Source: Alphaproteobacteria bacterium (lineage in GTDB: Bacteria > Pseudomonadota > Alphaproteobacteria > Rhizobiales > Rhizobiaceae). From it: a stretch of DNA of 64,000 nucleotides. The translations under genes and the position numbers were made by a program. This document shows, one piece after another, positions 54,819 to 64,000 of this stretch. The notes beneath the pieces are model-generated. The model did no database searches, was not told the origin of the DNA, and saw nothing but the letters and a program-made list of their open reading frames with translations. The DNA lies in NCBI GenBank assembly GCA_016861165.1, contig BOKV01000002.1:166174-230173 (forward strand). The letters are read 5' to 3'. The stretch's first letter is position 1. The number at the start of each line of letters is the position of its first letter.

Positions 54819-56825
54819 GTGAGCGAGGCGGCGGCACGGGAGCAGGCGACGCAGCTTCATGCGGGCGCGCAGGCGCGGATGCCCGACGAGCTCGCGGGCC
54901 GCGCGCTCACCGGCGCGGCGCGCGCGGTGTTCGTCGTCGCGGCGCTGGTCGCCGTGACGCTCGCGCTCAACCAGCTCCTCAACCTCCACCTCTTCGTCGG
55001 GGTCGTCTTCATCGAGAACCGCTACTTGTTCCTGCTCGCGGCCTCGCTGTTCCCGCTGATCTTCCTCGCCTTCCCGGCGCACGCGGGCGCCCGCGGCATC
55101 CCGCTCTACGACTGGCTCATCGCCGCGCTCGCCTGTGGCCTGCTCTGCTGGTTCGCCCTGCAGGCCGAGCGCAGCCTCTCGGAAGGCTGGGAGTACAACG
55201 CGCCGCAGGTCGCCAAGCTGCTCGCCTTCGTGCTCTGGCTCCTCATCCTCGAGGCGCTGCGCCGTTCCAGCGGCTGGGCCATGACGCTGATCATCGGCGC
55301 GATCTCGCTCTATCCGGTGGTCGCCGAGCTGATCCCGAATCCGCTGAAGGGCTCTTCGCAGACTCTCGCCGACACCTTCGCGTTCCACCTCATCAGCAGC
55401 GAATCCGCCTTCGGCATTCCGATGCGCGCCTTCGCCGAGATCGTGGTCGGCTTCATCGTGTTCGGCGTCGCGCTCAACCACACCGGCGGCGGCCGCTTCT
55501 TCAACGACGTCGCCTTCGCGCTGGTCGGGCGCGTGCGCGGCGGCGCCGCCCAGGTCGGCATCATCTCGAGCGCGCTCCAGGGCTCGATCTCGGGCAGCGT
55601 GATCTCCAACGTCATCTCCTCGGGCGTGGTGACGATTCCCGCGATGAAGCGCACCGGCTTCCGCGCCGACTACGCGGGCGCGGTGGAATCGGTGGCCTCG
55701 ACCGGCGCCGTCCTGATGCCGCCCGTGATGGGATCGACCGCCTTCGTGATGGCGTCGTTCCTCGGCAGGTCCTATGGCGAGATCGCGCTCGCCGCCACCG
55801 TCCCGGCGCTGCTGTTCTACGTCGCGCTGGTGGTGCAGATCGACGGCTATGCGGCGCGCCTCGGCCTCACGGGCCTGCGCGCCAGCGAGGTTCCGCGCCT
55901 CGGCGCCGTGATGCGCGAGGGCTGGTTCTATCTCCCGGTCTTCGGACTGCTGATCTTCCTGCTGGTGGTGCTGCAGAACGAGGCGATGGCGCCGTTTTAC
56001 GCGAGCGCGCTGCTGCTCGCGATCAACCAGGCGCTGCCCGGCCATCGGCTCGGCTGGCGCCGGCTCGCCGAGCTCGCGATCGGCGTCGCCCGCGCGCTCG
56101 CCGACCTGACCGCGATCCTGCTCGCGGTCGGCCTGATCATCGGCGCCATGTCGGTCACCGGGCTCGCCGGCACGCTCGCCAACGACCTCGTCTACGCGGC
56201 CGGCGGTGCGCCGCTGGTGCTGCTCGTGATGGGCGCGCTGACCAGCTTCGTGTTCGGCATGGGGATGACGGTCACGGCCTGCTACATCTTCCTCGCCATC
56301 GTGCTCGCGCCTCCCCTCGTGAAGGCCGGCCTCGACCCGCTCGCCGTGCACCTGTTCATCATGTACTGGGGCATGGTCTCGTTCATCACGCCGCCGGTCG
56401 CGCTCGCGACCTTCGCGGCGGCGCCGCTCGCCGGCACCTCGGCGATGCGCATCGGCCTGCAGTCGGTCCGCATGGGCGCCCCGCTCTATGTCGTGCCGTT
56501 CTGCTTCGTGCTCAATCCCGCGCTGCTGTTTCGCGGCGACGCCGCCACCGTGATCGTCTCGATCGCCGCCGCCTTCGTCGGCATTCCGGCCGCCGCTGCC
56601 GCGCTGCAGGGCCACGTGCCCGGCATCGGCCGCATCCCGGCGCATGCGGGTGGCCATGCGGTGCGCGCGCTCGTGATCGCGGGCGGCCTCATGCTCGCGA
56701 TACCGACGCTCGTCGGCTCGACCTTCGCGGCCAGCCTCGCGGCCGGCGCGACCACCCTTGCGCTGGGCATCGCCCTGCTCATCGCCGTCATCGGCAAGAC
56801 CAGAACCGGGAGGATATCGGCATGA
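54819..56825 (+). CDS. TRAP transporter, fused DctQM permease (4TM-12TM type)
   Basis: A 668-residue inner-membrane protein with some 17 helices. TRAP marks are SALQGSISGSVISNVISSG, VESVASTGAVLMPPVMGSTAF and MYWGMVSFITPPVALATFAA. The fused form pairs with TAXI-type binding proteins, encoded next. The start is unclear: GTG at 54819 gives a natural MSEAAAREQ, with GGGG only 3 bp away; ATG at 54798 is in frame but lacks a ribosome site. The system imports organic acids or amino acids with sodium or protons. Confidence 0.93.
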   Translation: MSEAAAREQATQLHAGAQARMPDELAGRALTGAARAVFVVAALVAVTLALNQLLNLHLFVGVVFIENRYLFLLAASLFPLIFLAFPAHAGARGIPLYDWLIAALACGLLCWFALQAERSLSEGWEYNAPQVAKLLAFVLWLLILEALRRSSGWAMTLIIGAISLYPVVAELIPNPLKGSSQTLADTFAFHLISSESAFGIPMRAFAEIVVGFIVFGVALNHTGGGRFFNDVAFALVGRVRGGAAQVGIISSALQGSISGSVISNVISSGVVTIPAMKRTGFRADYAGAVESVASTGAVLMPPVMGSTAFVMASFLGRSYGEIALAATVPALLFYVALVVQIDGYAARLGLTGLRASEVPRLGAVMREGWFYLPVFGLLIFLLVVLQNEAMAPFYASALLLAINQALPGHRLGWRRLAELAIGVARALADLTAILLAVGLIIGAMSVTGLAGTLANDLVYAAGGAPLVLLVMGALTSFVFGMGMTVTACYIFLAIVLAPPLVKAGLDPLAVHLFIMYWGMVSFITPPVALATFAAAPLAGTSAMRIGLQSVRMGAPLYVVPFCFVLNPALLFRGDAATVIVSIAAAFVGIPAAAAALQGHVPGIGRIPAHAGGHAVRALVIAGGLMLAIPTLVGSTFAASLAAGATTLALGIALLIAVIGKTRTGRISA

Positions 56826-57973
56826 AACTGCCCGCAATCGTATTGGCGACCGCCGTGGCCTGCGCCGCGCCGGCCGCCGCGCAATCCATCAAGCTGCCCG
56901 AAACGCTGACCTGGACCGCCTACGATGTCGGCTCCGGCGGCTACAACCAGGCGGTCGCCATCGGCAACGCCTTGAAGAACAAGCTGCAGGTCAATTTGCG
57001 CGTGCTGCCGGGCAAGAACGACATCTCGCGCACGGTTCCGCTGCGCGACGGCAAGGTGCCGTTCTCGGCCAACGGCGTCGGCGGCAGCTATCTGGCGCAG
57101 GAGGGCGTCTACGAGTTCGGCGCGCGCGATTGGGGTCCGCAGCCCGTGCGCTCGCTGCTGCTCAACAATTCCGACGCGCTGCTGACCATCGTCTCTGCCA
57201 AGGACGCCGGGATCGAGACCGCCGCCGACCTCAAGGGCAAGCGCGTCGCCTGGGTGGTCGGCGCGCCCTCGCTCAATCAGAACATCACGGCGCTGCTCGC
57301 CTTCGCGAACCTGACCTGGAACGACGTGAAGAAGGTCGAGTTCGGCGGCTTCGGCCAGGCCATGGACGGCATCATCAACAACCAGGTGGACGCCGCCTTC
57401 TCGTCGACCATCTCGGGCAACGCCTACAAGATCGCCTCCTCGCCGCGCGGGCTGCGCTATCCGAAGTTCGCCCACAGCGACAAGGAAGGCTGGGCACGCG
57501 TCAACAGGATCGCGCCGTTCTTCGTGCCGGCGTTCGGCACCGAGGGCGCCGAGCTCTCGCCTGAGAAGAAGGCCGAGGCCGCGACCTATCCCTATCCGGT
57601 GCTGATGACCCTGGCGTCGACCGACGCGGACCTCGCCTACAACATGACCCGGGCCATGGTGGAGCTGTTCGACGACTACAAGGGTGGCGCGCCCGGCAAC
57701 AACGGCTGGGACATCAAGCGGCAGATCTTCGCCTGGGCGATTCCCATGCACGAGGGCGCGATCCGCTACTTCAAGGAGCGCGGGGTGTGGACCGCCGAGC
57801 ACCAGAAGCACAATGACGCGCTCGTCAAGCGCCAGGACGTGCTCGCCAAGGCCTGGGCCGCCTACAAGGCGGGCGGGCCCGCCGACGACAAGGAGTTCGC
57901 GCGCGGCTGGATGAAGGCGCGCGCCGCGGCCCTCACCGAGGCCGGCCTGGACGTCGTGCAGAACGAGTGGTGA
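56822..57973 (+). CDS. TAXI-family TRAP transporter solute-binding protein
   Basis: A 383-residue periplasmic protein with signal peptide about 1-21 (cleavage near AAA-QS). TAXI features are LTWTAYDVGSGGYNQAVAIG, ADLKGKRVAWVVGAPSLNQN, and MDGIINNQVDAAFSS. Its ATG overlaps the permease stop (ATGA), so they form one unit. Ligands of the family include glutamate and other carboxylates; the one here is unknown. Confidence 0.93.
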   Translation: MKLPAIVLATAVACAAPAAAQSIKLPETLTWTAYDVGSGGYNQAVAIGNALKNKLQVNLRVLPGKNDISRTVPLRDGKVPFSANGVGGSYLAQEGVYEFGARDWGPQPVRSLLLNNSDALLTIVSAKDAGIETAADLKGKRVAWVVGAPSLNQNITALLAFANLTWNDVKKVEFGGFGQAMDGIINNQVDAAFSSTISGNAYKIASSPRGLRYPKFAHSDKEGWARVNRIAPFFVPAFGTEGAELSPEKKAEAATYPYPVLMTLASTDADLAYNMTRAMVELFDDYKGGAPGNNGWDIKRQIFAWAIPMHEGAIRYFKERGVWTAEHQKHNDALVKRQDVLAKAWAAYKAGGPADDKEFARGWMKARAAALTEAGLDVVQNEW

Positions 57974-58005
57974 GCGGCGCGCCATCGGCTGGTTCGCGCC
58001 GGCCC

Positions 58006-58109
58006 ACACTCCACGTCGTGGCCGGGCTTGTCCCGGCCATCCACGCTTTTCCTTGCTGAAGCCCCGCAAGACGTGGATGCCCGGCATGAAGCCGGGCATG
58101 ACGGAGTGT
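58006..58109. repeat. Dispersed palindromic repeat element
   Basis: The element is bounded by ACACTCC (58006-58012) and GGAGTGT (58103-58109). Inside are two hairpins, TGGCCGGGCTTGTCCCGGCCA and TGCCCGGCATGAAGCCGGGCA (each with perfect arms), and CCACG/CGTGG arms. I recall similar sequence in many copies in Bradyrhizobium-like genomes. It lies between convergent TAXI and thpR genes. Confidence 0.75.
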
Positions 58110-58160
58110 CGCTGGAGAATCGGGAATTCCTCCAACCCATACTGCCGGCCTCGCGAGCCG

Positions 58161-58697
58161 TCACGCCGCCAGCGGATAGGCGGCCTCGACCACGTAGGGA
58201 CCGCCGCCGACCGAGGCCTTGGACGAGAACAGCACGAAACGCGAGACCCGGAACGGCGCGATCGCGACCGGCCCGCGCGCCGAGAGATACTCGGCGACCT
58301 GCCGGCTCGAGGAATCGCGCAGCCGCGCCAGCGTGACGTGCGGCGTGAACTTGCGACCCTCGGGCTCGAACCCGAGCCGCTGCATCAGCCGCTCGAGATC
58401 CGCCTGCAGCTCGACCATCGAGGCGACCGGCTCCACCGTCGCGATCACGGCGCGCGGCTTGCGCCCGCCGAAGGAGGCCAATTCGCCGAACCGCACCTCG
58501 AACGGCCGGCGCTTGACCTGGTCGAGCAGCGAGTCGATGTCGTGCGCCAGCCGGTCGTCGATGTCGCCGATGAAGCGCAGCGTGATGTGGTAGTTCTCGG
58601 GCTCGATCCAGCGCGCGCCCGGCAGGCCGCCCCGCATCATCGCCAGCGACTGCGCCACCTGCTGCGGGATCTCGAGGCCGGCGAACAAGCGAGGCAT
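58161..58697 (-). CDS. thpR: RNA 2',3'-cyclic phosphodiesterase
   Basis: A 178-residue 2H phosphoesterase. The two catalytic motifs are HITL (in ENYHITLRFIGD) and HVTL (in TPHVTLARL). It begins with the family's MPRLFAGLEIP. It opens 2',3'-cyclic phosphates of RNA in vitro; its cellular task is unclear. Confidence 0.94.
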   Translation of the reverse strand: MPRLFAGLEIPQQVAQSLAMMRGGLPGARWIEPENYHITLRFIGDIDDRLAHDIDSLLDQVKRRPFEVRFGELASFGGRKPRAVIATVEPVASMVELQADLERLMQRLGFEPEGRKFTPHVTLARLRDSSSRQVAEYLSARGPVAIAPFRVSRFVLFSSKASVGGGPYVVEAAYPLAA

Positions 58698-58802
58698 CGG
58701 CGCACTCCAGGCCGTGGGCCGCGACCTCGACGCCGCCCAGGGAAGCGATTTTCTTGCGAGCATGTGGAGATTCGCATGACCCGCGCAAGACCGGCCGGTC
58801 CC

Positions 58803-59541
58803 TCAGGTTCCTCGTTTCGCCTGCGCCTGCGCGATGAGCTCCTCCACCTTCGGCAGGATGCCTGCGACGATCGCCTCGACGCCGGCGGCGGTCGGGTGGA
58901 TCCCATCGCCCTGGTTGAGCGTCCGGTCGGCTGCGACTCCATCGAGAAAGAACGGATAAAGCGGGATCCGATGCGCGGCGGCGAGCTCCGGATAGATCGC
59001 GTCGAAGGCGCGCGCATAGTCCTCGCCCATGTTGGGCGGCGCACGCATCCCGGCAAGCAGCACCGCGATGCCGCGCGCCTTCAGGCGCCGCACGATCTCG
59101 TCGAGCGCCCCGCGCGTCGCCCGCGGGTCGATGCCGCGCAGCGCGTCGTTGGCGCCGAGCTCGACGATCACGGCGTCGGTGCCCTCGGGCACCGACCAGT
59201 CGAGCCGGGCGAGCCCGCCCGAGGCCGTGTCGCCCGACACGCCGGCATTCTCGACCGTCACGGCATGCCCCTTGGCCGCAAGCGCCCGCGCGAGCCGGGC
59301 CGGGAACGCCGCCTCGGCCGGAAGGCCGTAGCCGGCGGTGAGCGAGTCGCCGAGCGCCACGATCCGCACCGGCTCCGCGGCCCACGAAGGAAACAGGGCG
59401 AGCGCCGCGTACAGCGCCAAAGCCGCCCCGGCATGCCGCGCGGCCGGGCGCCAGGACGCCGCTTGGACCCGCCCGCCCGGCTTCCCATATGACGGCGGAG
59501 GCCGGGGACCGGAACGGCGAGCGCGGGAGCGGAAAATCCAC

Positions 59542-59543
<2 letters not shown>
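58803..59543 (-). CDS. Arylesterase/acyl-CoA thioesterase I-like SGNH hydrolase
   Basis: A 246-residue exported esterase. The SGNH blocks are GDSLTAGYGL (catalytic Ser), NAGVSGDT, GANDALRG and DGIHP (Asp and His). The hydrophobic export segment (GAALALYAALALFPSWAA) starts only about 38 residues after ATG 59543, which leaves an unusually long basic leader; no other ATG or GTG fits. The start codon overlaps that of the divergent ABC gene within CATG. The tesA-ybbA-ybbP neighbourhood is conserved as in E. coli. Confidence 0.88.
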
Positions 59544-60254
<711 letters not shown>

Positions 60255-60258
<4 letters not shown>

Positions 60259-62819
60259 GCGCCTTCGTTCCGTCGCGCCCGGGCCGTGGGCTCGTCCTGC
60301 GTCTCGCCTGGCGCGAATTGCGCGGCGGGCTCGCCGGCTTCACGGTCTTCATCGCCTGCATCACGCTGGGCGTCGCCGCGATCGCCGGCATCAACTCCTT
60401 CTCGCGCAGCCTCGCCGACGGCCTCGCCCGCGAGGGGCGCGTGATCCTCGGCGGCGACCTCGCCTTCTCGCTGATCCAGCGCGAGGCGAGCCCGGCCGAG
60501 CGCGCTTTCCTCGACGGCAAGGGCCGTGTCTCGGCGGCCGCCACCATGCGGGCGCTCGCGCGCGCCGAAGGGGGCGAGACCGCGCTCGTCGAGATCAAGG
60601 CGGTCGACCGCGCCTATCCGCTCTACGGCACCCTCGCGCTCGAGCCCGCGGGCGGGCTCGCCGCCGCGACGGCGGAGCGCGACGGCGTGTTCGGCGCCGC
60701 CGCCGACCCCGCGCTGTTCGCGCGCCTCGACCTTTCGCCCGGCGACCGCGTGACCGTCGGCGCCGCCACCTTCGAGCTGCGCGCGCGCCTGCGCACCGAG
60801 CCCGACAAGCTCGCCGGCGGCATCGGCTTCGGCCCGCGGCTCCTGGTCAGCGAGGCCGCGCTGCGCGCGACCGGGCTGATCCAGCCCGGCAGCCTCGTGC
60901 GCTGGCACTACCGGCTGCGCCTGCCCGTGACCGACGCCGCGGACCGCCCGACCCGGGCGGTGGCCGACGAGGCGGCCGCGCGCTTCCCGGATGCCGGCTG
61001 GGAGGTGCGCAGCCGCGCCAATGCCTCGCCCCAGCTCGGCCGCAACATCGAGCGCTTCATGCAGTACCTGACGCTCGTCGGCCTCACCGCGCTGCTGGTG
61101 GGCGGCGTCGGCGTCGCCAACGCGGTCAAGCATTATCTCGATCGGCAACGCGACGTGATCGCGACCCTGAAGTCGCTCGGCGCGACCGGCACCCGCGTTT
61201 TCGCGATCTACCTCGCCGAGGTGCTGCTGCTCGCCGGTCTCGGCATCTCGCTCGGGCTCGCGCTCGGCGCCGCCCTGCCCTTCGCGGTCGCCGGGGCGCT
61301 CGCCGGCGTGCTGCCGCTGCCGATCGCGCCGACGGTGAGCGCCGGCGGGCTCGCGCTGGCCGCCGCCTACGGCCTGCTCACCGCCACGGCCTTCACGCTC
61401 TGGCCGCTCGGCCGCGCCCATGACGTGCCGGTCTCGGCGCTGTTCCGCGACGCGGTCGCGCCCGAGCGGCGCTGGCCGCGCAAGCGCTACGTCGCGCTGA
61501 CCGGGGCCGCGGTCGGCCTGCTCGCCGCGCTCGCGATCCTGATGGCCTATGACCGCTGGATCGCCACCGTCTTCGTCGCCGCCGCCGCCGGCGTGTTCGT
61601 CGCGCTCCGCCTGGTCGCCGCGCTGCTGATGGGGCTCGCGCGGCGCGCGCCGCGGCCGCGCTCGGCGCTGCTGCGGCTGGTGCTCGCCAACATCCACCGG
61701 CCCGGCGCACTCACCCCGACCGTGGTGCTCTCGCTCGGCCTCGGCCTCGCGCTCCTGGTCACGCTCACCCAGATCGACGGCAACCTGCGCCGCCAGTTCG
61801 TCGGCGCGCTCCCCGAGAAGGCGCCGTCGTTCTTCTTCATCGACATCCAGGGCGTCGACGCCGAACGCTTCGACGCCTTCGTCAAGGGCCGCGTGCCCGA
61901 GGCGCGCTACGAGCGCGTGCCCATGCTGCGCGGGCGCATCGTCGCAGCGCGCGGCGTCAAGGCCGAGGACATCGCGGCGGCGCCCCACGCGGCCTGGGTG
62001 CTGCAGAGCGACCGCGGCATCACCTATGCGGACGAGGTGCCGCCCGGCTCGCGCGTGGTGGCCGGCAGCTGGTGGCGACCGGACTACGCGGGACCACCGC
62101 TGGTCTCCTTCGAGAACAGGATCGCCGAAGGCCTCGGCCTCGCCATCGGCGACACCGTGACCGTCAACGTGCTCGGGCGCAACATCACGGCGACCGTCGC
62201 GAATCTGCGCGCCGTCGAGTGGCAGTCGCTCGGCATCAATTTCGTGCTGGTATTCTCGCCCGGCACCTTCCGCGGCGCCCCGCACACCCATATCGCGACC
62301 CTGACCTGGCCGGACGCGGCCGCGCCCGAGGCCGAGGACGCGCTGTTCAAGGCGGTCGCGGCGGCGTTTCCCACCGTCACCGCGGTGCGCGTGCGCGAGG
62401 CGCTGGAGAGCGTCGCCAAGGTGGTGCTCGACCTGGCGCAGGCGATCCGCGGCGCCAGCGCCGTCACGCTGGTCGCGGCCGTGCTGGTGCTCGCCGGCGC
62501 GCTCGCGACCGGCCACCGCCACCGGGTCTACGACGCCGTGGTCCTGAAGATGCTCGGCGCCACCCGGCGCCGGCTGGTCGCGGCCTATGCGCTCGAATAC
62601 CTGACGCTCGGCCTCGCGACGGCGGTGTTCGGGGTGGCGGCCGGGTCGGTCGCCGCCTGGCTGGTGATGACCGAGGTGATGCAGCTGAACTTCGTCTGGC
62701 TGCCCGGGCCGGCCGCTCTGGCGGCGCTCGCCGCGCTGGTCCTGACGATCGCCTTCGGCCTCGTCGGCACCTTCACGGTGCTGGGGCAGAAGCCCGCCCG
62801 CGTGCTGCGTCACTTGTGA
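60255..62819 (+). CDS. FtsX-family ABC permease, YbbP-like
   Basis: An 854-residue membrane protein with a first helix at about 25-45, a large periplasmic domain, a three-helix FtsX core around 270-400 (GLTALLVGGVGVANAV), further helices, a second periplasmic part, and a second FtsX core at the end. It is the partner of the preceding ATPase; the type usually moves lipids or transmits mechanical signals. Actual substrate unknown. Confidence 0.93.
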
Positions 62820-62906
62820 TCCTTCGGGCCCGATTAACCATGCGGATTTGCGACAATCCGCCGCGTGCCGCGTTGGCGGCGACCTGGGCTGCGGCGGAAA
62901 ATCATC

Positions 62907-62935
62907 TTGTCGCGATCTGCATTATTCCCATATTG
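62907..62935 (+). promoter_or_regulatory. Possible promoter of the Bax-inhibitor-1 gene
   Basis: TTGTCG (62907-62912) and ATATTG (62930-62935) are 17 bp apart in the AT-richest part of the 181-bp gap before the gene. Match to consensus is moderate. Confidence 0.35.
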
Positions 62936-63000
62936 AAGCCGACCTGCGGTGCTGGGTGACGCCCGGACCTGGGCAGGGAGTACAACGCGAGGTTTCGACA

Positions 63001-63825
63001 ATGTCGGACTTTGATCGCAACGTGGCCGCCGCGCAGCTCGGCCGACCGATGACCCGCGCCGAGGCGGCGGTGGTCGACCAGGGCCTGCGGGCCTACATGC
63101 TGCGCATCTACAATTACATGGTGTTGGGGCTCGCCATCACGGGCTTCGCCGCGCTCGGCGTCTACATGGCGTCGGTGACCGGTGACCCGGCCGCCGCCGG
63201 CCGTCTTGCGCGTGGCGGCGCGGAGGTCGCGGCGCAGATCCGGCAGGGCGTCTTCCTGACCCCGATCGGCGTCGCGCTGTTCGTCAGCCCGCTCAAATGG
63301 GCCGTGATCCTGGCGCCGCTCGCCTTGGTCTTCTTCTTCTCGTTCCGGCTCGAGCGCATGAGCGTGAGCGCGGCGCACGCGACCTTCTGGCTGTTCGCGG
63401 CGCTGATCGGCCTCTCGCTCGGCTCCGTGTTCCTGGTCTACACCCACACCTCGGTCGTCCGGGTGTTCTTCATCACGGCGGCATCCTTCGGCGCCTTGAG
63501 CCTGTGGGGCTACACGACCCAGCGCGAGCTCTCCGGCATGGGCTCGTTCCTGATCATGGGCCTGTTCGGCCTGATCATCGCGATGCTCGTCAACCTGTTC
63601 CTGCAGAGCTCGGCGATGCAGTTCGTGATCTCGGTGATCGGCGTTCTGGTGTTCGCCGGCCTCACCGCCTGGGACACGCAGCGCCTGAAGAACGAGTACA
63701 TCTACGGCGCCCTGCAGGGCGACATCGCCGAGAAGTCGGCGATCTCGGGCGCACTCTCGCTCTACCTGAACTTCATCAACATGTTCACCTTCCTGCTGCA
63801 CCTGTTCGGGCAGCGCGAAGAGTAA
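63001..63825 (+). CDS. Bax inhibitor-1/YccA family membrane protein
   Basis: A 274-residue protein with seven predicted helices. Family marks are YNYMVLGLAITGFAALGVY, TAASFGALSLWGYTTQREL, and FAGLTAWDTQRLKNEY with the conserved Asp. Relatives bind or leak calcium, or modulate membrane proteolysis (FtsH). A perfect terminator follows 28 bp after the stop. Confidence 0.95.
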   Translation: MSDFDRNVAAAQLGRPMTRAEAAVVDQGLRAYMLRIYNYMVLGLAITGFAALGVYMASVTGDPAAAGRLARGGAEVAAQIRQGVFLTPIGVALFVSPLKWAVILAPLALVFFFSFRLERMSVSAAHATFWLFAALIGLSLGSVFLVYTHTSVVRVFFITAASFGALSLWGYTTQRELSGMGSFLIMGLFGLIIAMLVNLFLQSSAMQFVISVIGVLVFAGLTAWDTQRLKNEYIYGALQGDIAEKSAISGALSLYLNFINMFTFLLHLFGQREE

Positions 63826-63853
63826 GGCCTCGCAACGATCCACGCGGGCTTCG

Positions 63854-63882
63854 GGCCCCGGCGCGAGCCGGGGCCTTTTTTT
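63854..63882 (+). terminator. Intrinsic terminator after the Bax-inhibitor-1 gene
   Basis: GGCCCCGGC and GCCGGGGCC form perfect 9-bp arms around GCGA, followed by seven T residues (63876-63882). A strong Rho-independent terminator; the suspected intron starts one base after it. Confidence 0.93.
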
Positions 63883-63883
63883 G

Positions 63884-64000
63884 GTGCGCCAGGCATGGCG
63901 CGGAGCGCCGTGACTGGCGCGATTTGACCGGAGCGGTGACCGGTCGATGACTTGGAGGTGAGAGTCCTCTACGGACCCTGGTGATGGGAACCGTTAGCCG
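63884..64000 (+). mobile_element. 5' end of a probable group II intron (truncated by window end)
   Basis: The sequence begins GTGCGCC, matching the GTGYG 5' boundary of bacterial group II introns. It then contains ACTTGGAGGTGAGAGTCCTC and GATGGGAACCGTTAGC, which resemble domain I of introns that encode a reverse transcriptase. It starts one base after the T-run of a terminator, the preferred landing site of class C introns. Reverse transcriptase and domains V-VI would lie beyond 64000. Confidence 0.72.

Overview
The window looks like the chromosome of a high-GC alphaproteobacterium, probably in the Hyphomicrobiales (Rhizobiales). The reasons are an atpHAGDC cluster without the F0 genes, an invasion-associated locus B protein, a class GN sortase with its target protein, and two kinds of dispersed palindrome that I associate with Bradyrhizobium-like genomes. 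This placement is inference; there is no rRNA or marker gene to confirm it. By eye, the left third is less GC-rich and has AT-rich regulatory gaps, unlike the dense right two thirds.

1-20,960 is a catabolic island. It holds a dipeptide-type ABC importer (binding protein plus two permeases, the second cut by the window edge), two carbon-nitrogen hydrolases of the nitrilase superfamily, a MocR-type regulator, a DadA-like FAD oxidoreductase, a luciferase-like (LLM) oxidoreductase of the F420-dependent type, a hydantoinase/dihydropyrimidinase-like cyclic amidohydrolase, a class III aminotransferase, a dimethylglycine/sarcosine dehydrogenase-like FAD-GcvT protein and a carboxymuconolactone-decarboxylase-like protein. 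In its middle lies a complete coenzyme F420 pathway (fbiC, cofE, cofD, cofC) on one strand, just downstream of the aminotransferase gene. An 8-bp motif, TTGTATCA or its complement with at most one mismatch, occurs in every regulatory gap of the island and I did not see it elsewhere. The simplest reading is one regulon, run by the MocR protein, in which the cofactor and the enzyme likely to use it are made together with the pathway. The substrate is unknown; a cyclic amide or imide, or an N-methylated glycine derivative, fits the enzyme set.

21,060-24,200 is a scarred border. It carries fragments of at least three insertion-sequence families around a TetR gene with two identical 18-bp palindromes on its own promoter, an exported Acg-like nitroreductase and a small exported protein.

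24,341-27,600 is a homogentisate locus: a MarR regulator diverging from hmgA over a perfect palindrome placed between the -35 and -10 boxes, an apparently decayed fumarylacetoacetase remnant, and a metallo-beta-lactamase-fold protein with a changed metal motif. From 27,745 on come core and household genes: an acetyltransferase, a DUF922 protein, atpC-D-G-A-H, a hydratase of the fumarylacetoacetase superfamily, an M50 protease with CBS domains, an OmpA protein with a long proline-rich linker, argG, an L,D-transpeptidase, the sortase pair with a neighbouring XRE regulator, a PAP2 phosphatase, rlmN, an ECF sigma factor, a TRAP-TAXI transporter, thpR, and the tesA-like/ybbA-like/ybbP-like trio. 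The window ends with a Bax-inhibitor-1 protein, its intrinsic terminator, and what looks like the first 117 bases of a group II intron placed directly after that terminator.
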